From an uncultured Collinsella sp. (GTDB taxonomy: Bacteria > Actinomycetota > Coriobacteriia > Coriobacteriales > Coriobacteriaceae), in NCBI GenBank assembly GCA_900553215.1, contig USCJ01000052.1:1-8117 (forward strand): 8,117 bases of DNA. The letters are read 5' to 3'. This document shows, one piece after another, positions 1 to 6,591 of this stretch. Made by a program: the position numbers and the translations under genes. The notes under the pieces are model-generated. The model ran no database searches, was not told the DNA's origin, and saw only the letters and a list, made by a program, of their open reading frames with translations. Each line of letters starts with the position of its first letter. Position 1 is the first letter of the stretch.

Positions 1-33
1 GCGGTCCTTTTCGGCTGGTGCGATGAGAGTCAT
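1..33 (-). CDS. N-terminus of an unidentified gene, cut by the window edge
   Basis: Only the first 11 codons are present, reading MTLIAPAEKDR and continuing off the left edge. The start is supported by a ribosome site CGGAG five bases upstream of the ATG and by a good promoter and dyad operator further upstream. Eleven residues do not allow a family call. A small autoregulated DNA-binding protein (for example TetR-like) would fit the operator overlapping the promoter, but that is inference. The gene lies in the same direction as the ABC transporter gene but has its own promoter, so it need not be in that operon. Confidence 0.6.
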   Translation of the reverse strand, partial: MTLIAPAEKDR

Positions 34-38
34 GGTTA

Positions 39-43
39 CTCCG
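39..43 (-). promoter_or_regulatory. Ribosome binding site of the left-edge gene
   Basis: On the minus strand CGGAG lies five bases before the ATG at 33-31. It is the main support for calling a start there, given that so little of the gene is visible. Confidence 0.6.
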
Positions 44-63
44 TTTCTATCGGCAGTGCAACC

Positions 64-87
64 TATATGCCTACCGATAGGTATATA
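64..87. promoter_or_regulatory. 24-bp dyad operator overlapping the -10 box
   Basis: The core ATGCCTACCGATAGGTAT (67-84) extends by TAT on the left and ATA on the right into a 24-bp inverted repeat. Ten of its twelve symmetric base pairs match; the mismatched pairs are 69/82 and 74/77. It covers the -10 box of the left-edge gene and the expected transcription start. This placement is typical of a repressor site. The binding protein is not identified; autoregulation by the left-edge gene product is a guess. Confidence 0.5.
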
Positions 88-108
88 AAGATGGAGATTC
101 TTCGTCAA
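80..108 (-). promoter_or_regulatory. Sigma-70-type promoter for the left-edge gene
   Basis: On the minus strand there is a -35 box TTGACG (108-103), a 17-bp spacer and a -10 box TATACC (85-80). The overlapping TATATA at 87-82 is an alternative -10 box with a 15-bp spacer. Transcription would start near 73, giving a leader of about 40 bases before the ATG at 33. The -10 box lies inside the dyad at 64-87. Confidence 0.6.
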
Positions 109-161
109 GTGTTAAGCGGGGAGCGGGGATCCTTAACGTGCCGAACGGTAATTGGGCCCCC

Positions 162-194
162 AATGCGACAAAGGGACTGTCCCTTTGTCGCATT
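162..194. repeat. Perfect 33-bp palindromic repeat, copy 1
   Basis: Arms AATGCGACAAAGGGAC (162-177) and its exact reverse complement (179-194) flank a single central T. As RNA it would form a stem of about 14 bp with a 5-base loop. On the minus strand it begins inside the TAA stop codon of the ABC transporter gene (195-193). There is no T-run on either side, so it is not a standard rho-independent terminator. A small extra dyad, ATTGGG/CCCAAT, abuts it at 151-164. A second copy with 28 of 33 identical bases lies at 3628-3660, which marks this as a dispersed REP-like family. Confidence 0.85.
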
Positions 195-3100
195 ATTCGG
201 AGCGCAGGGCCTCCACGGGATCCTTCTTGGATGCGCTGCGAGCCGGCAGCAGGCCGGCAACGACCGTCAGCAGCACCGAAATTACAATGAGCATCAGCGC
301 GTCTTGAACGGGCAGGCTCATCAGGTTGGGCACCTGCTTGGCCGCAAGCGCCCAGGCATTAACCGGAAAGCTCACGGCCACCACGACGACAATGGCAAAG
401 ACGCCGGCAATGAGGCCTTCGATAAAGGTCTCGGCATTAAATACGTTTGCCACGTTGCGCTTTGACGCGCCGATCGCGCGCAGGATGCCAATCTCCTTTT
501 TGCGCTCCAGCACGCTGATGTAGGTGATGATGCCGATCATGATGGAGCTCACCACCAAACTGATACTCACGAATGCGATGAGCACCAAGCTGATAGTATT
601 CACGATGTCGGTCACCGAGCCCATGATGATGCCCATGTAGTCGGTGTACGAGATTGCCTGCTCATCGTTGCCGGCAGCTTTGACCTGCTTGTTGTACGCA
701 TCGATGTAATCGAGCACGCGCTCCTTGGCCTCAAAGTCGCGCGGGAAAATCTTGACCGAAATGGGGTCCGCCTCGTCCGCATAGCCCAACGTGGTCAGAT
801 TGTTGTCGTAGGTGAGCTTCGACGCCTTGGCATAGCTCATCATGAGCGAGCTCAGGTCCTCGGCGTCCATGTTGAAGTGGATGGCACGAGCAAAGGCGCC
901 CGCATCCACGCGCATGGCGCTCGCCAGGTTGGCAAAACTCGAAGACATCTGCGTCGCCATTTGGTCCATGAGCCCTGCCGCACCCGCCTTGAGCTGGGTT
1001 GATACCGTCGTCGCAATCTGCTCGCTGACCGCCTTCATCACCTGATCCATAGACTGCTGCAAATACGGAGCCAGCTGCTTTTGCACATAGTCGCCCATCA
1101 CCTGCTGCAGACGCTCGGCCAAGGCATCGCCGCCCAACGCCTTGAGCTGAGCCAGGCATTGCTGGGCTGCGGCATCATTCTCAAGATACGCCGAGAATGC
1201 GGCAGCAAGCTTTGACGCGTCCTTAAGATCTTCGGGCGACAGCGCCTTAAACTGATCAGACTGCAGAAAGCCCTCAAACAGCTGGTTGGCAAGCGTTCCT
1301 ACCTGCTGCATCTGCTCGGGCGTGAGTTCCAGACCGTCAAAGATGCCCGAGAAATCTGGGGCCGGCGCTTTGGCCATGATGTCGCTGAAGTCGATGTCCT
1401 TCCCAACGCCCGAAAGGTCAAGGTCCAGCCCGGACAAATCAAGGCTAGAAAGGTCCATGCCGCCGGCCGCACCCGAGAGCGCAGACGAATCGAGAGAGAA
1501 CGCGCTCTTCAGCGCCGCCTCGTCCACACTGAACATGCTGCTCAGATCCACGCCTTGCTTGGCCTCGCCCTGCAGCTCGTCGAAGGTTTTACCCGTAAAG
1601 ACATCCGTCTCGGGGTGGGCAAGCTGCTCCTGCACGATTTGCGAATCGGCAGCACGCTCCATAAGCTGGCGAGTCAGCGCATGCGTATAGGCAATGCCCG
1701 GGGACAATGCGCTCGCGTTTGCCGCCTCGTTGGGTCGCACCACGCCCACAATGCGCACGTCAATACCGTCGGCAACCTTGGCTTTCATAAAGTCGGCGTC
1801 GCCAGACATGTCAGTCCACATGCCGGTCTCTTCGTTTTTGCGATAGGCATCGGCCGGCGACAACACCTTAAACGTCGTGGACAGTGCATCGTCGTAGGTA
1901 AAGTCGCTGCCGGTCTTGGGCGTCTTGACCTTGCCGTCGGCCGTCATGGCACTGTTAACCAGGTCGTTGAGCTCATCGATATCCAGCGCGCCGATGCTGT
2001 AGAGCGTGTAGTCGCCCACCGTTCCGCGGCTCGAAAGCACCATCACGGCCTCGTTGGCGGACGTAGGCCAATGGCCGGCAACGACATCGTACTGGCTGTC
2101 GAGCAGGCTCTGGTCGTCAATCATCTCGTTAAAGACCGACGTTCCCATGGAATCCATGCTCACCGTTGCCGCCGAGCTCGCGCCTCCGCTCATGGCCTCG
2201 GTCATAGCGTTGGGAACAAGGCGAACGGGCTTCTCGTCGCCCTTACTCGAACGATAGACAACCGGCGTCACGCCGTAACCATACTGAATAGCGTTGACCT
2301 CTTTGTCGATACCGTTGCCGCCGTCGCCAAGCCATGCCTTAAAGCTCGTCATATCGTTAGATTTAACACTTGCGAACATGTCCTTTACGGCCGTGACCAC
2401 AGGGATCTTATCGGTCCCCTGAGCCTTGCCGCCGGTAGCGCCATCGGACGAGTCCTCGCCCTTGGACGCCTCCTCATCCGTGGTCCCCTGTCCGCCCATC
2501 ATGGACGACAGGTCGTAATCCTGCTTGGAAATGGTGAGCGGGTAGCTCGAGAGCGTATCCTCCTCGACCTTTTTGATGTAGCCGTTTACGCCGTTGGAGA
2601 GCGCCAGAATCGCCGCGATACCGATGATGCCAATCGAACCTGCAAAGGCAGTCATGGCCGTACGGCCCTTCTTGGTCATGAGGTTTCGGGCAGAAAGCCC
2701 CAGCGCCGTCACAAAGCTCATCGAGGTTTTGCGCGTGGGCTTGGCCTCGCGACGCGCAGCCTCGGCAGCATCAAAGGGATCTGAATCGTCGGTGATCTTG
2801 CCGTCCGCCAGGGTGACGATGCGCGTGGCGTACCTGTATGCCAACTCGGGATTGTGCGTGACCATGATGACCAAACGATCGCGCGCAACATCCTTGAGCA
2901 AATCCATGACCTGTACGGATGTCGTTGAGTCCAAGGCGCCGGTCGGCTCGTCAGCCAGCACAATCTCGGGATCGTTGATTAAGGCGCGGGCGATGGCGAC
3001 GCGCTGCATCTGCCCGCCCGAAAGCTGGCTCGGGCGCTTGTCAACGTGCTCGCCCAGGCCAACTGCCTCGAGCGCCTTGCGCGCACGCTGGCGGCGCTCG

Positions 3101-3447
3101 GCACGCCCCACGCCCGTGAGCGTAAGCGCCAGCTCCACGTTTTCCAAAATGGTCTGATGCGGAATGAGGTTATAGCTCTGGAACACAAAGCCGATGCGAT
3201 TGTTACGATAGGCGTCCCAATCGCGGTCGCTGAAGTCCTTGGTCGAGATGCCATCGATCAGTAGATCGCCAGAATCGAAATGGTCGAGTCCACCAATGAC
3301 GTTGAGCATCGTAGTTTTACCCGAGCCCGAAGGACCCAGGATGGCTACAAACTCGTTATCGCGAAAAGACAGGCTTACGCTGTCGAGCGCTACCTGCGTA
3401 AACGACTGCGTAACGTACCTTTTGCAAATAACTCTGAGATCCAGCAT
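193..3447 (-). CDS. MacB-type ABC transporter, fused ATPase and FtsX-like permease
   Basis: A 1084-residue single-chain transporter half. Residues 1-230 form the ATPase: Walker A GPSGSGKTT (38-46), Q-loop Gln90, signature LSGGQ (142-146), Walker B IVLADE (162-167) and switch His198. One membrane helix follows (about 264-288), then an extracellular region of about 660 residues, then three helices (about 952-977, 1008-1032, 1050-1069). The ERKKEIGILRAIGAS motif is typical of FtsX/MacB permeases. The 1+3 helix topology is that of the MacB family, which works as dimers by mechanotransmission rather than by a classic transport channel. The ATG at 3447 is preferred over GTG codons at 3480 and 3501 because homology begins at MLDLRV and GGGGGAGAGG lies nine bases upstream. 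The substrate cannot be told; peptide, antimicrobial or lipid export, or cell-envelope signalling, are possible. It appears to be its own transcription unit. Confidence 0.93.
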   Translation of the reverse strand: MLDLRVICKRYVTQSFTQVALDSVSLSFRDNEFVAILGPSGSGKTTMLNVIGGLDHFDSGDLLIDGISTKDFSDRDWDAYRNNRIGFVFQSYNLIPHQTILENVELALTLTGVGRAERRQRARKALEAVGLGEHVDKRPSQLSGGQMQRVAIARALINDPEIVLADEPTGALDSTTSVQVMDLLKDVARDRLVIMVTHNPELAYRYATRIVTLADGKITDDSDPFDAAEAARREAKPTRKTSMSFVTALGLSARNLMTKKGRTAMTAFAGSIGIIGIAAILALSNGVNGYIKKVEEDTLSSYPLTISKQDYDLSSMMGGQGTTDEEASKGEDSSDGATGGKAQGTDKIPVVTAVKDMFASVKSNDMTSFKAWLGDGGNGIDKEVNAIQYGYGVTPVVYRSSKGDEKPVRLVPNAMTEAMSGGASSAATVSMDSMGTSVFNEMIDDQSLLDSQYDVVAGHWPTSANEAVMVLSSRGTVGDYTLYSIGALDIDELNDLVNSAMTADGKVKTPKTGSDFTYDDALSTTFKVLSPADAYRKNEETGMWTDMSGDADFMKAKVADGIDVRIVGVVRPNEAANASALSPGIAYTHALTRQLMERAADSQIVQEQLAHPETDVFTGKTFDELQGEAKQGVDLSSMFSVDEAALKSAFSLDSSALSGAAGGMDLSSLDLSGLDLDLSGVGKDIDFSDIMAKAPAPDFSGIFDGLELTPEQMQQVGTLANQLFEGFLQSDQFKALSPEDLKDASKLAAAFSAYLENDAAAQQCLAQLKALGGDALAERLQQVMGDYVQKQLAPYLQQSMDQVMKAVSEQIATTVSTQLKAGAAGLMDQMATQMSSSFANLASAMRVDAGAFARAIHFNMDAEDLSSLMMSYAKASKLTYDNNLTTLGYADEADPISVKIFPRDFEAKERVLDYIDAYNKQVKAAGNDEQAISYTDYMGIIMGSVTDIVNTISLVLIAFVSISLVVSSIMIGIITYISVLERKKEIGILRAIGASKRNVANVFNAETFIEGLIAGVFAIVVVVAVSFPVNAWALAAKQVPNLMSLPVQDALMLIVISVLLTVVAGLLPARSASKKDPVEALRSE

Positions 3448-3457
3448 GGACGGCAAC

Positions 3458-3494
3458 CTCTCCCCCGCGGGTACACTCACCCGCTCTCCCCCGC
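3458..3494 (-). repeat. Duplicated ribosome-site-like element with hairpin in the ABC gene leader
   Basis: On the minus strand the 11-mer GCGGGGGAGAG occurs twice (3494-3484 and 3468-3458), 26 bp apart. Between the copies GCGGGT and ACCCGC (3484-3479 and 3472-3467) can pair around a 6-base loop. The downstream copy serves the ATG at 3447. The upstream copy sits just before an in-frame GTG at 3480, which would add 11 residues. The region could simply be a small tandem duplication. Confidence 0.5.
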
Positions 3495-3571
3495 CGTTCA
3501 CATTCGACGCGTTTGTCCTACTCTATCCTCATTTTTGGCCGATACCAGTGAGGAATGTAACGAACCGCGCC

Positions 3572-3613
3572 AAAAAACGAACGGGACAGCACGCCGCATG
3601 GCGCACCATCCCG
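3572..3613 (-). terminator. Rho-independent terminator behind the flavoprotein gene
   Basis: Read leftward, CGGGATGGTGCGCC (3613-3600) pairs with GGCGTGCTGTCCCG (3595-3582) around the loop ATGC. This gives a continuous 14-bp stem that includes four G-T wobbles. After TTCG there follows a run of six T (3577-3572). It lies about 58 bases beyond the stop codon at 3671 and should insulate the ABC transporter gene from the upstream gene. Confidence 0.75.
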
Positions 3614-3627
3614 CATATAACATCCCC

Positions 3628-3660
3628 GATGCGACAAAGAGGCTGTCACTTTGTCACATT
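3628..3660. repeat. 33-bp palindromic repeat, degenerate copy 2
   Basis: This copy matches copy 1 (162-194) in the same orientation at 28 of 33 positions with no gaps. Its remaining arms ATGCGACAAAG (3629-3639) and CTTTGTCACAT (3649-3659) still pair except for one position. It lies 10 bases beyond the stop codon of the flavoprotein gene and before that gene's terminator. Both copies therefore sit directly behind minus-strand genes. Confidence 0.75.
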
Positions 3661-3670
3661 CCAATGCGCG

Positions 3671-5362
3671 CTACTTTTCGAGCCCGCACGGCATAACGTT
3701 AGCGCTGCCGCGGCGAGCCTCAGTCACGGCTGCAAAGAAGCGATAGCCGCCCGAGAAGTTAAAGCACTCAAAGCCATGCTGCGCCAAAATACGGCAAGCA
3801 ATGTAGCTGCGAATGCCGCTCTGGCAAATCACGTAGACCGGCTTGGCCCGGTCGAGCTCGCCCAGGCGATTGCGCAGATCATCGACGGGAATGTTTACGA
3901 AACCATCGATATGCCCGCGCTCATACTCCCCTTCCGTACGAACATCGAGCAGCTGCACGCTGCCATCGCGTGGCAAGTTGGGCTCATCCTCCCAATGCCA
4001 CTGCGCCAGTATGCCGCGATTGAGGTTCTCGATCATAAAGCCCGCCATATTGACGGGATCCTTCGCCGATGAATACGGCGGCGCGTATGCTAGGTCCAAA
4101 TCCTTAAGCCTATCGCCGCGCATGCCTGCCTGGATGGCAGTCGCCAGAACGTCGATACGCTTGTCCACACCATCGATGCCCACGATTTGCGCACCCAGCA
4201 GGCGCAATCCCTGCTTCTCGAAGACAACCTTCATGGTCATGGGCGTTGCACCCGGATAATAACCCGCATGCGAACCGGGCGACAGGACCACGCTGTCGCA
4301 GTCAATTCCCGCCGCGTGTGCTGCCTTTTCGGATAGTCCCGTGCTTGCCGCCGTCAAGTCGAATACCTTGATAACCGATGAGCCCAACGATCCGAGGTAG
4401 CAGCTGTCCATGCCGGCTATGACATCGGCGACGACACGCCCCTGCTTGTTGGCGGGGCCGGCGAGCGAAATGACCGCGTCCTCGCCGGTCACCTGATGCG
4501 TGACCTGCACGGCATCGCCCACGGCATACACGTCGGCAGCAGAGGTCTCCATGCGGTCGTTGACCACAATAGCCCCCTTGATGCCCAGTTCGAGCCCCGC
4601 CTCTTGCGCCAGATGGCTCTCAGGTGCCACGCCAATGGCAAGCAGCACCATATCGGCTCCGATAGGGTCATCGCCCGCAACATGGGTGACAACGCGGCCA
4701 TCAACTTCCTCAAAACCTGTCACATCGGCCTTGAGGCGCAGATCGATACCGTGCTCACGCACCTCGGTATGCAAAAGGGTCGCCATGTCGTAATCCAGGT
4801 TGTTCATAAGCTGGACGGGACGCTGCAGAAGGGTCACCTGGAGCCCCAGCTCGCACAGATTCTCCGCCGTCTCGACGCCAATGAAGCCGCCGCCGATCAC
4901 GACGGCACTGCTCGGTCGCCGCTCTCGAACATAGCTGTGAATACGCAGCGTGTCCTCAACGGTGCGTAGGCTAAAGATTTTATCCGAGTCGATGCCCGGC
5001 AACGCAGGGCGAATCGGCTTTGCACCCGGCGACAGGATGAGCTTGTCATACGTCTCGACAAATTCCTCGCCCGTCAGCATATTGCGAACCTCGACCGTAT
5101 GCGAATCGGGATGGATGGCAAACACCTCGTGACTCGTCTTGACCGCAATGCGAAAGCGATCCCAAAAGCCCTTGGGAGACTGCAGCGTCAATGCGCTCTC
5201 TTCTTCTATCACGCCGCCAATGTAGTACGGAAGCCCACAGTTGGCATACGATACAAAACCCGTGCGCTCAAAGATGACAATTTGGGCCTGCTCGTCGAGT
5301 CTGCGCAAACGTGCGGCCGCCGATGCGCCGCCCGCGACGCCTCCAACGATAACCACCTTCAT
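3671..5362 (-). CDS. CoA-disulfide reductase-like flavoprotein with C-terminal rhodanese domain
   Basis: A 563-residue cytoplasmic pyridine-nucleotide disulfide oxidoreductase. The FAD-binding motif VIVGGVAGGASAA is at 4-16, the redox cysteine is Cys42 in SYANCGLPYYIGG, the NAD(P)H-binding motif VVIGGGFIGVETAE is at 154-167, and the second FAD motif VYAVGDAV is at 278-285. The dimerisation domain carries YAPPYSSAKDPVN (426-438), characteristic of CoA-disulfide reductases. A rhodanese domain from about 466 has active-site loop CQSGIRS with Cys513. Fused enzymes of this type reduce CoA disulfide, CoA persulfide or polysulfide with NAD(P)H; which substrate applies here is not visible. A simple NADH oxidase role is the main alternative. 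The ATG lies 2 nt behind the stop of the upstream rhodanese remnant. GGAAAGGTGG about ten bases before it is the probable ribosome site. The gene ends at a TAG followed by the palindrome at 3628 and the terminator at 3572. Confidence 0.93.
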   Translation of the reverse strand: MKVVIVGGVAGGASAAARLRRLDEQAQIVIFERTGFVSYANCGLPYYIGGVIEEESALTLQSPKGFWDRFRIAVKTSHEVFAIHPDSHTVEVRNMLTGEEFVETYDKLILSPGAKPIRPALPGIDSDKIFSLRTVEDTLRIHSYVRERRPSSAVVIGGGFIGVETAENLCELGLQVTLLQRPVQLMNNLDYDMATLLHTEVREHGIDLRLKADVTGFEEVDGRVVTHVAGDDPIGADMVLLAIGVAPESHLAQEAGLELGIKGAIVVNDRMETSAADVYAVGDAVQVTHQVTGEDAVISLAGPANKQGRVVADVIAGMDSCYLGSLGSSVIKVFDLTAASTGLSEKAAHAAGIDCDSVVLSPGSHAGYYPGATPMTMKVVFEKQGLRLLGAQIVGIDGVDKRIDVLATAIQAGMRGDRLKDLDLAYAPPYSSAKDPVNMAGFMIENLNRGILAQWHWEDEPNLPRDGSVQLLDVRTEGEYERGHIDGFVNIPVDDLRNRLGELDRAKPVYVICQSGIRSYIACRILAQHGFECFNFSGGYRFFAAVTEARRGSANVMPCGLEK

Positions 5363-5364
5363 AG

Positions 5365-5517
5365 CTAACGCACCACCTTTCCCGTGTAGCCGCTTATGCC
5401 GCCGATATTCTTGACACTGCCATACCCAGAACGCTTAAGAAAACTCACAGCTTGGTTGCTTCGCGCACCGCTCAGGCAATGCACGAAAAGCTGCGTGCCC
5501 TTTCGACGTATACCCAT
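5365..5517 (-). pseudogene. Truncated rhodanese: C-terminal half only, 50 codons
   Basis: The open frame encodes 50 residues that match the second half of a rhodanese domain. It has the active-site loop CLSGARS (Cys14), a helix with AVSFLKRSGY and the closing segment VKNIGGISGYTGKVVR. A full domain is about 100 residues, and the N-terminal half with its DVR motif is absent. Upstream the frame runs straight into the terminator at 5536-5564, so no missing half lies nearby. The ribosome site (GGGG about seven bases before ATG) is weak. The stop TAG is 2 nt from the ATG of the flavoprotein gene, suggesting translational coupling. It may be a relic of an intact rhodanese gene, or a small peptide kept as a leader for the downstream gene. 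I call it a remnant because half the fold is gone. Confidence 0.65.
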
Positions 5518-5535
5518 GATGCTACCCCGAAGCAG

Positions 5536-5564
5536 AAAAAAAGAGTCGCTGTTTCCAGCGACTC
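5536..5564 (-). terminator. Rho-independent terminator of the redox operon
   Basis: Read leftward, GAGTCGCTG (5564-5556), loop GAAA and CAGCGACTC (5551-5543) form a perfect 9-bp stem, followed by seven T (5542-5536). It lies 25 bases beyond the TlpA-like gene's stop codon and ends the three-gene operon. It also separates that operon from the rhodanese remnant and the flavoprotein gene. Confidence 0.92.
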
Positions 5565-5589
5565 CCCTTCAGTTGTCTGTCCCACGGAC

Positions 5590-6552
5590 TTACTGTTCGC
5601 TCTTCGCGAGTGCCTGATCGATCAGTTTGTTGAGCGCCTCGCGCTGCTCAGCGGAGTTGATGCCGCCCATGATCGGCTCTCCCACAATGTTACCGTTCTG
5701 GTCGATCACGTAGGTGGTCGGGAACGAGTACAGGTTGGAGGTGAACTTTCCGGCCTCGCTGTCCGACTTAAACCAGATGTTCTTATACGTCACGCCCTTC
5801 TTGGAAAGCACGTCCTTGGCATCAGCCACCTCGTCTTTATTGCCATCGAGCGTAAAGGAATTAACGCCCACGACCTGGCCGCCCTTCTCGGCAAGCTCCT
5901 TGTTGAGCTTCTCCAGATCGCCCAGCTCTCCCACGCACGGCTTGCAGGTGGTAAACCAGAAGTTCATGACGGTGACCTTGTTCTTGGAGAACAGCTCGTC
6001 GCTGTTTACATCGTTGCCGTCCAAGTCCTTGCCCTTAAAGCTGGGGAACTTCGTCTCCCCGCTCTCGCCGTTGGTCATGCCTGCGGTCGAGGCATCGACG
6101 CTCTCCCCCTCGCCGGGCGTGCTGCCGCATCCGGGGAACTCCTTCTCCAGCGCCATGAGCTTGTCCTCGATCTCCTTGACCTGCTGCGCGCCGGCCTTAA
6201 GCGTCTTAAGCTCGTCAGCCGCAAACTGATCCTTGGCGCCCTCGATGGTATCGAGCAAGAAGTCACCGTAGTTCTTGCCGTCCTCAATCATGGGAGTGTC
6301 TTTGTTGGCCGCAAGGAACACCTTTTCCCATAGGGCGTTATCGCTCGCAAAGATCTCGTTTTCCTTTTGCAGCAGCTGCTGGTACAGCTTGGCCGCCTCC
6401 TCGGCGCTCGACGGCTTTTGTGCCACAAGCTCGGCAATCTGCGCATCGCCGCTCGTGGCATCCTTCGCGTCGCCCTTGGGGGCAGAGCACGCCGCGAGAG
6501 TCAGCGCCAGCACGGGCAGCATCAACAGAGCCGCAATTTTTGACAGTTTCAT
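5590..6552 (-). CDS. TlpA/ResA-type thioredoxin-fold lipoprotein
   Basis: A 320-residue extracytoplasmic thiol protein. Residues 1-22 are a lipoprotein signal: K residues, a hydrophobic stretch and lipobox LAAC with Cys22. Residues 30-140 are mainly charged and helical, and a Gly/Ser-rich linker with Cys142 follows. The thioredoxin-fold domain starts near 168 with FPSFKGKDLDGNDV, has the active site FWFTTCKPC (Cys203 and Cys206) and the cis-proline motif FPTTYVID. Family members reduce or exchange disulfides on the outer membrane face. The long N-terminal helical domain is larger than in a minimal ResA. The start is supported by GGAGG four bases before the ATG. It follows the polyferredoxin gene by 35 bases and is the last gene of that operon, so the polyferredoxin is a likely source of its electrons. 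The protein substrate is unknown. Confidence 0.92.
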   Translation of the reverse strand: MKLSKIAALLMLPVLALTLAACSAPKGDAKDATSGDAQIAELVAQKPSSAEEAAKLYQQLLQKENEIFASDNALWEKVFLAANKDTPMIEDGKNYGDFLLDTIEGAKDQFAADELKTLKAGAQQVKEIEDKLMALEKEFPGCGSTPGEGESVDASTAGMTNGESGETKFPSFKGKDLDGNDVNSDELFSKNKVTVMNFWFTTCKPCVGELGDLEKLNKELAEKGGQVVGVNSFTLDGNKDEVADAKDVLSKKGVTYKNIWFKSDSEAGKFTSNLYSFPTTYVIDQNGNIVGEPIMGGINSAEQREALNKLIDQALAKSEQ

Positions 6553-6579
6553 GGTTCCTCCGTTTATATCGAAACTTAT

Positions 6580-6591
6580 ATAGGTACCTAT
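6580..6591. repeat. Perfect 12-bp palindrome between the polyferredoxin and TlpA-like genes
   Basis: ATAGGTACCTAT is a perfect palindrome. It overlaps the stop codon of the polyferredoxin gene and lies about 30 bases before the start of the TlpA-like gene. The half-site ATAGGTA also occurs in the operator at 64-87. It could be a regulator site or chance. Confidence 0.35.

Noticed and set aside
162..194. Palindrome 1 as a rho-independent terminator of the ABC gene
   Set aside because: The stem is strong but no T-run follows on either strand; the flanks are GGGGGCCC on one side and ATTC on the other.
1555..2784. A 409-codon rightward open frame inside the ABC transporter gene
   Set aside because: It lies antisense to a well-supported coding region, is rich in His and Arg as expected from a mirrored GC-rich gene, shows no recognisable domain and has no convincing ribosome site.
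3448..3501. N-terminal extension of the ABC transporter from the GTG at 3501
   Set aside because: The 18 extra residues are Gly/Pro-rich and encoded by the duplicated ribosome-site region. The ATPase fold starts at MLDLRV, with a ribosome site directly upstream.
193..3660. A composite mobile element formed by the ABC gene and the two flanking palindromes
   Set aside because: The two palindromes are in the same orientation and differ by five bases. There is no transposase and no target duplication, and each repeat is better explained as an independent insertion behind a gene.
3239..4072. A 277-codon rightward open frame spanning the ABC gene start, the intergenic region and the flavoprotein 3' end
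   Set aside because: It crosses two real leftward genes, a terminator and a repeat, and its sequence has no domain-like pattern.
5452..6333. A 293-codon rightward open frame opposite the TlpA-like gene
   Set aside because: It is the antisense shadow of the lipoprotein gene, runs through the terminator and has a Leu/Val/Ala-rich composition without motifs.
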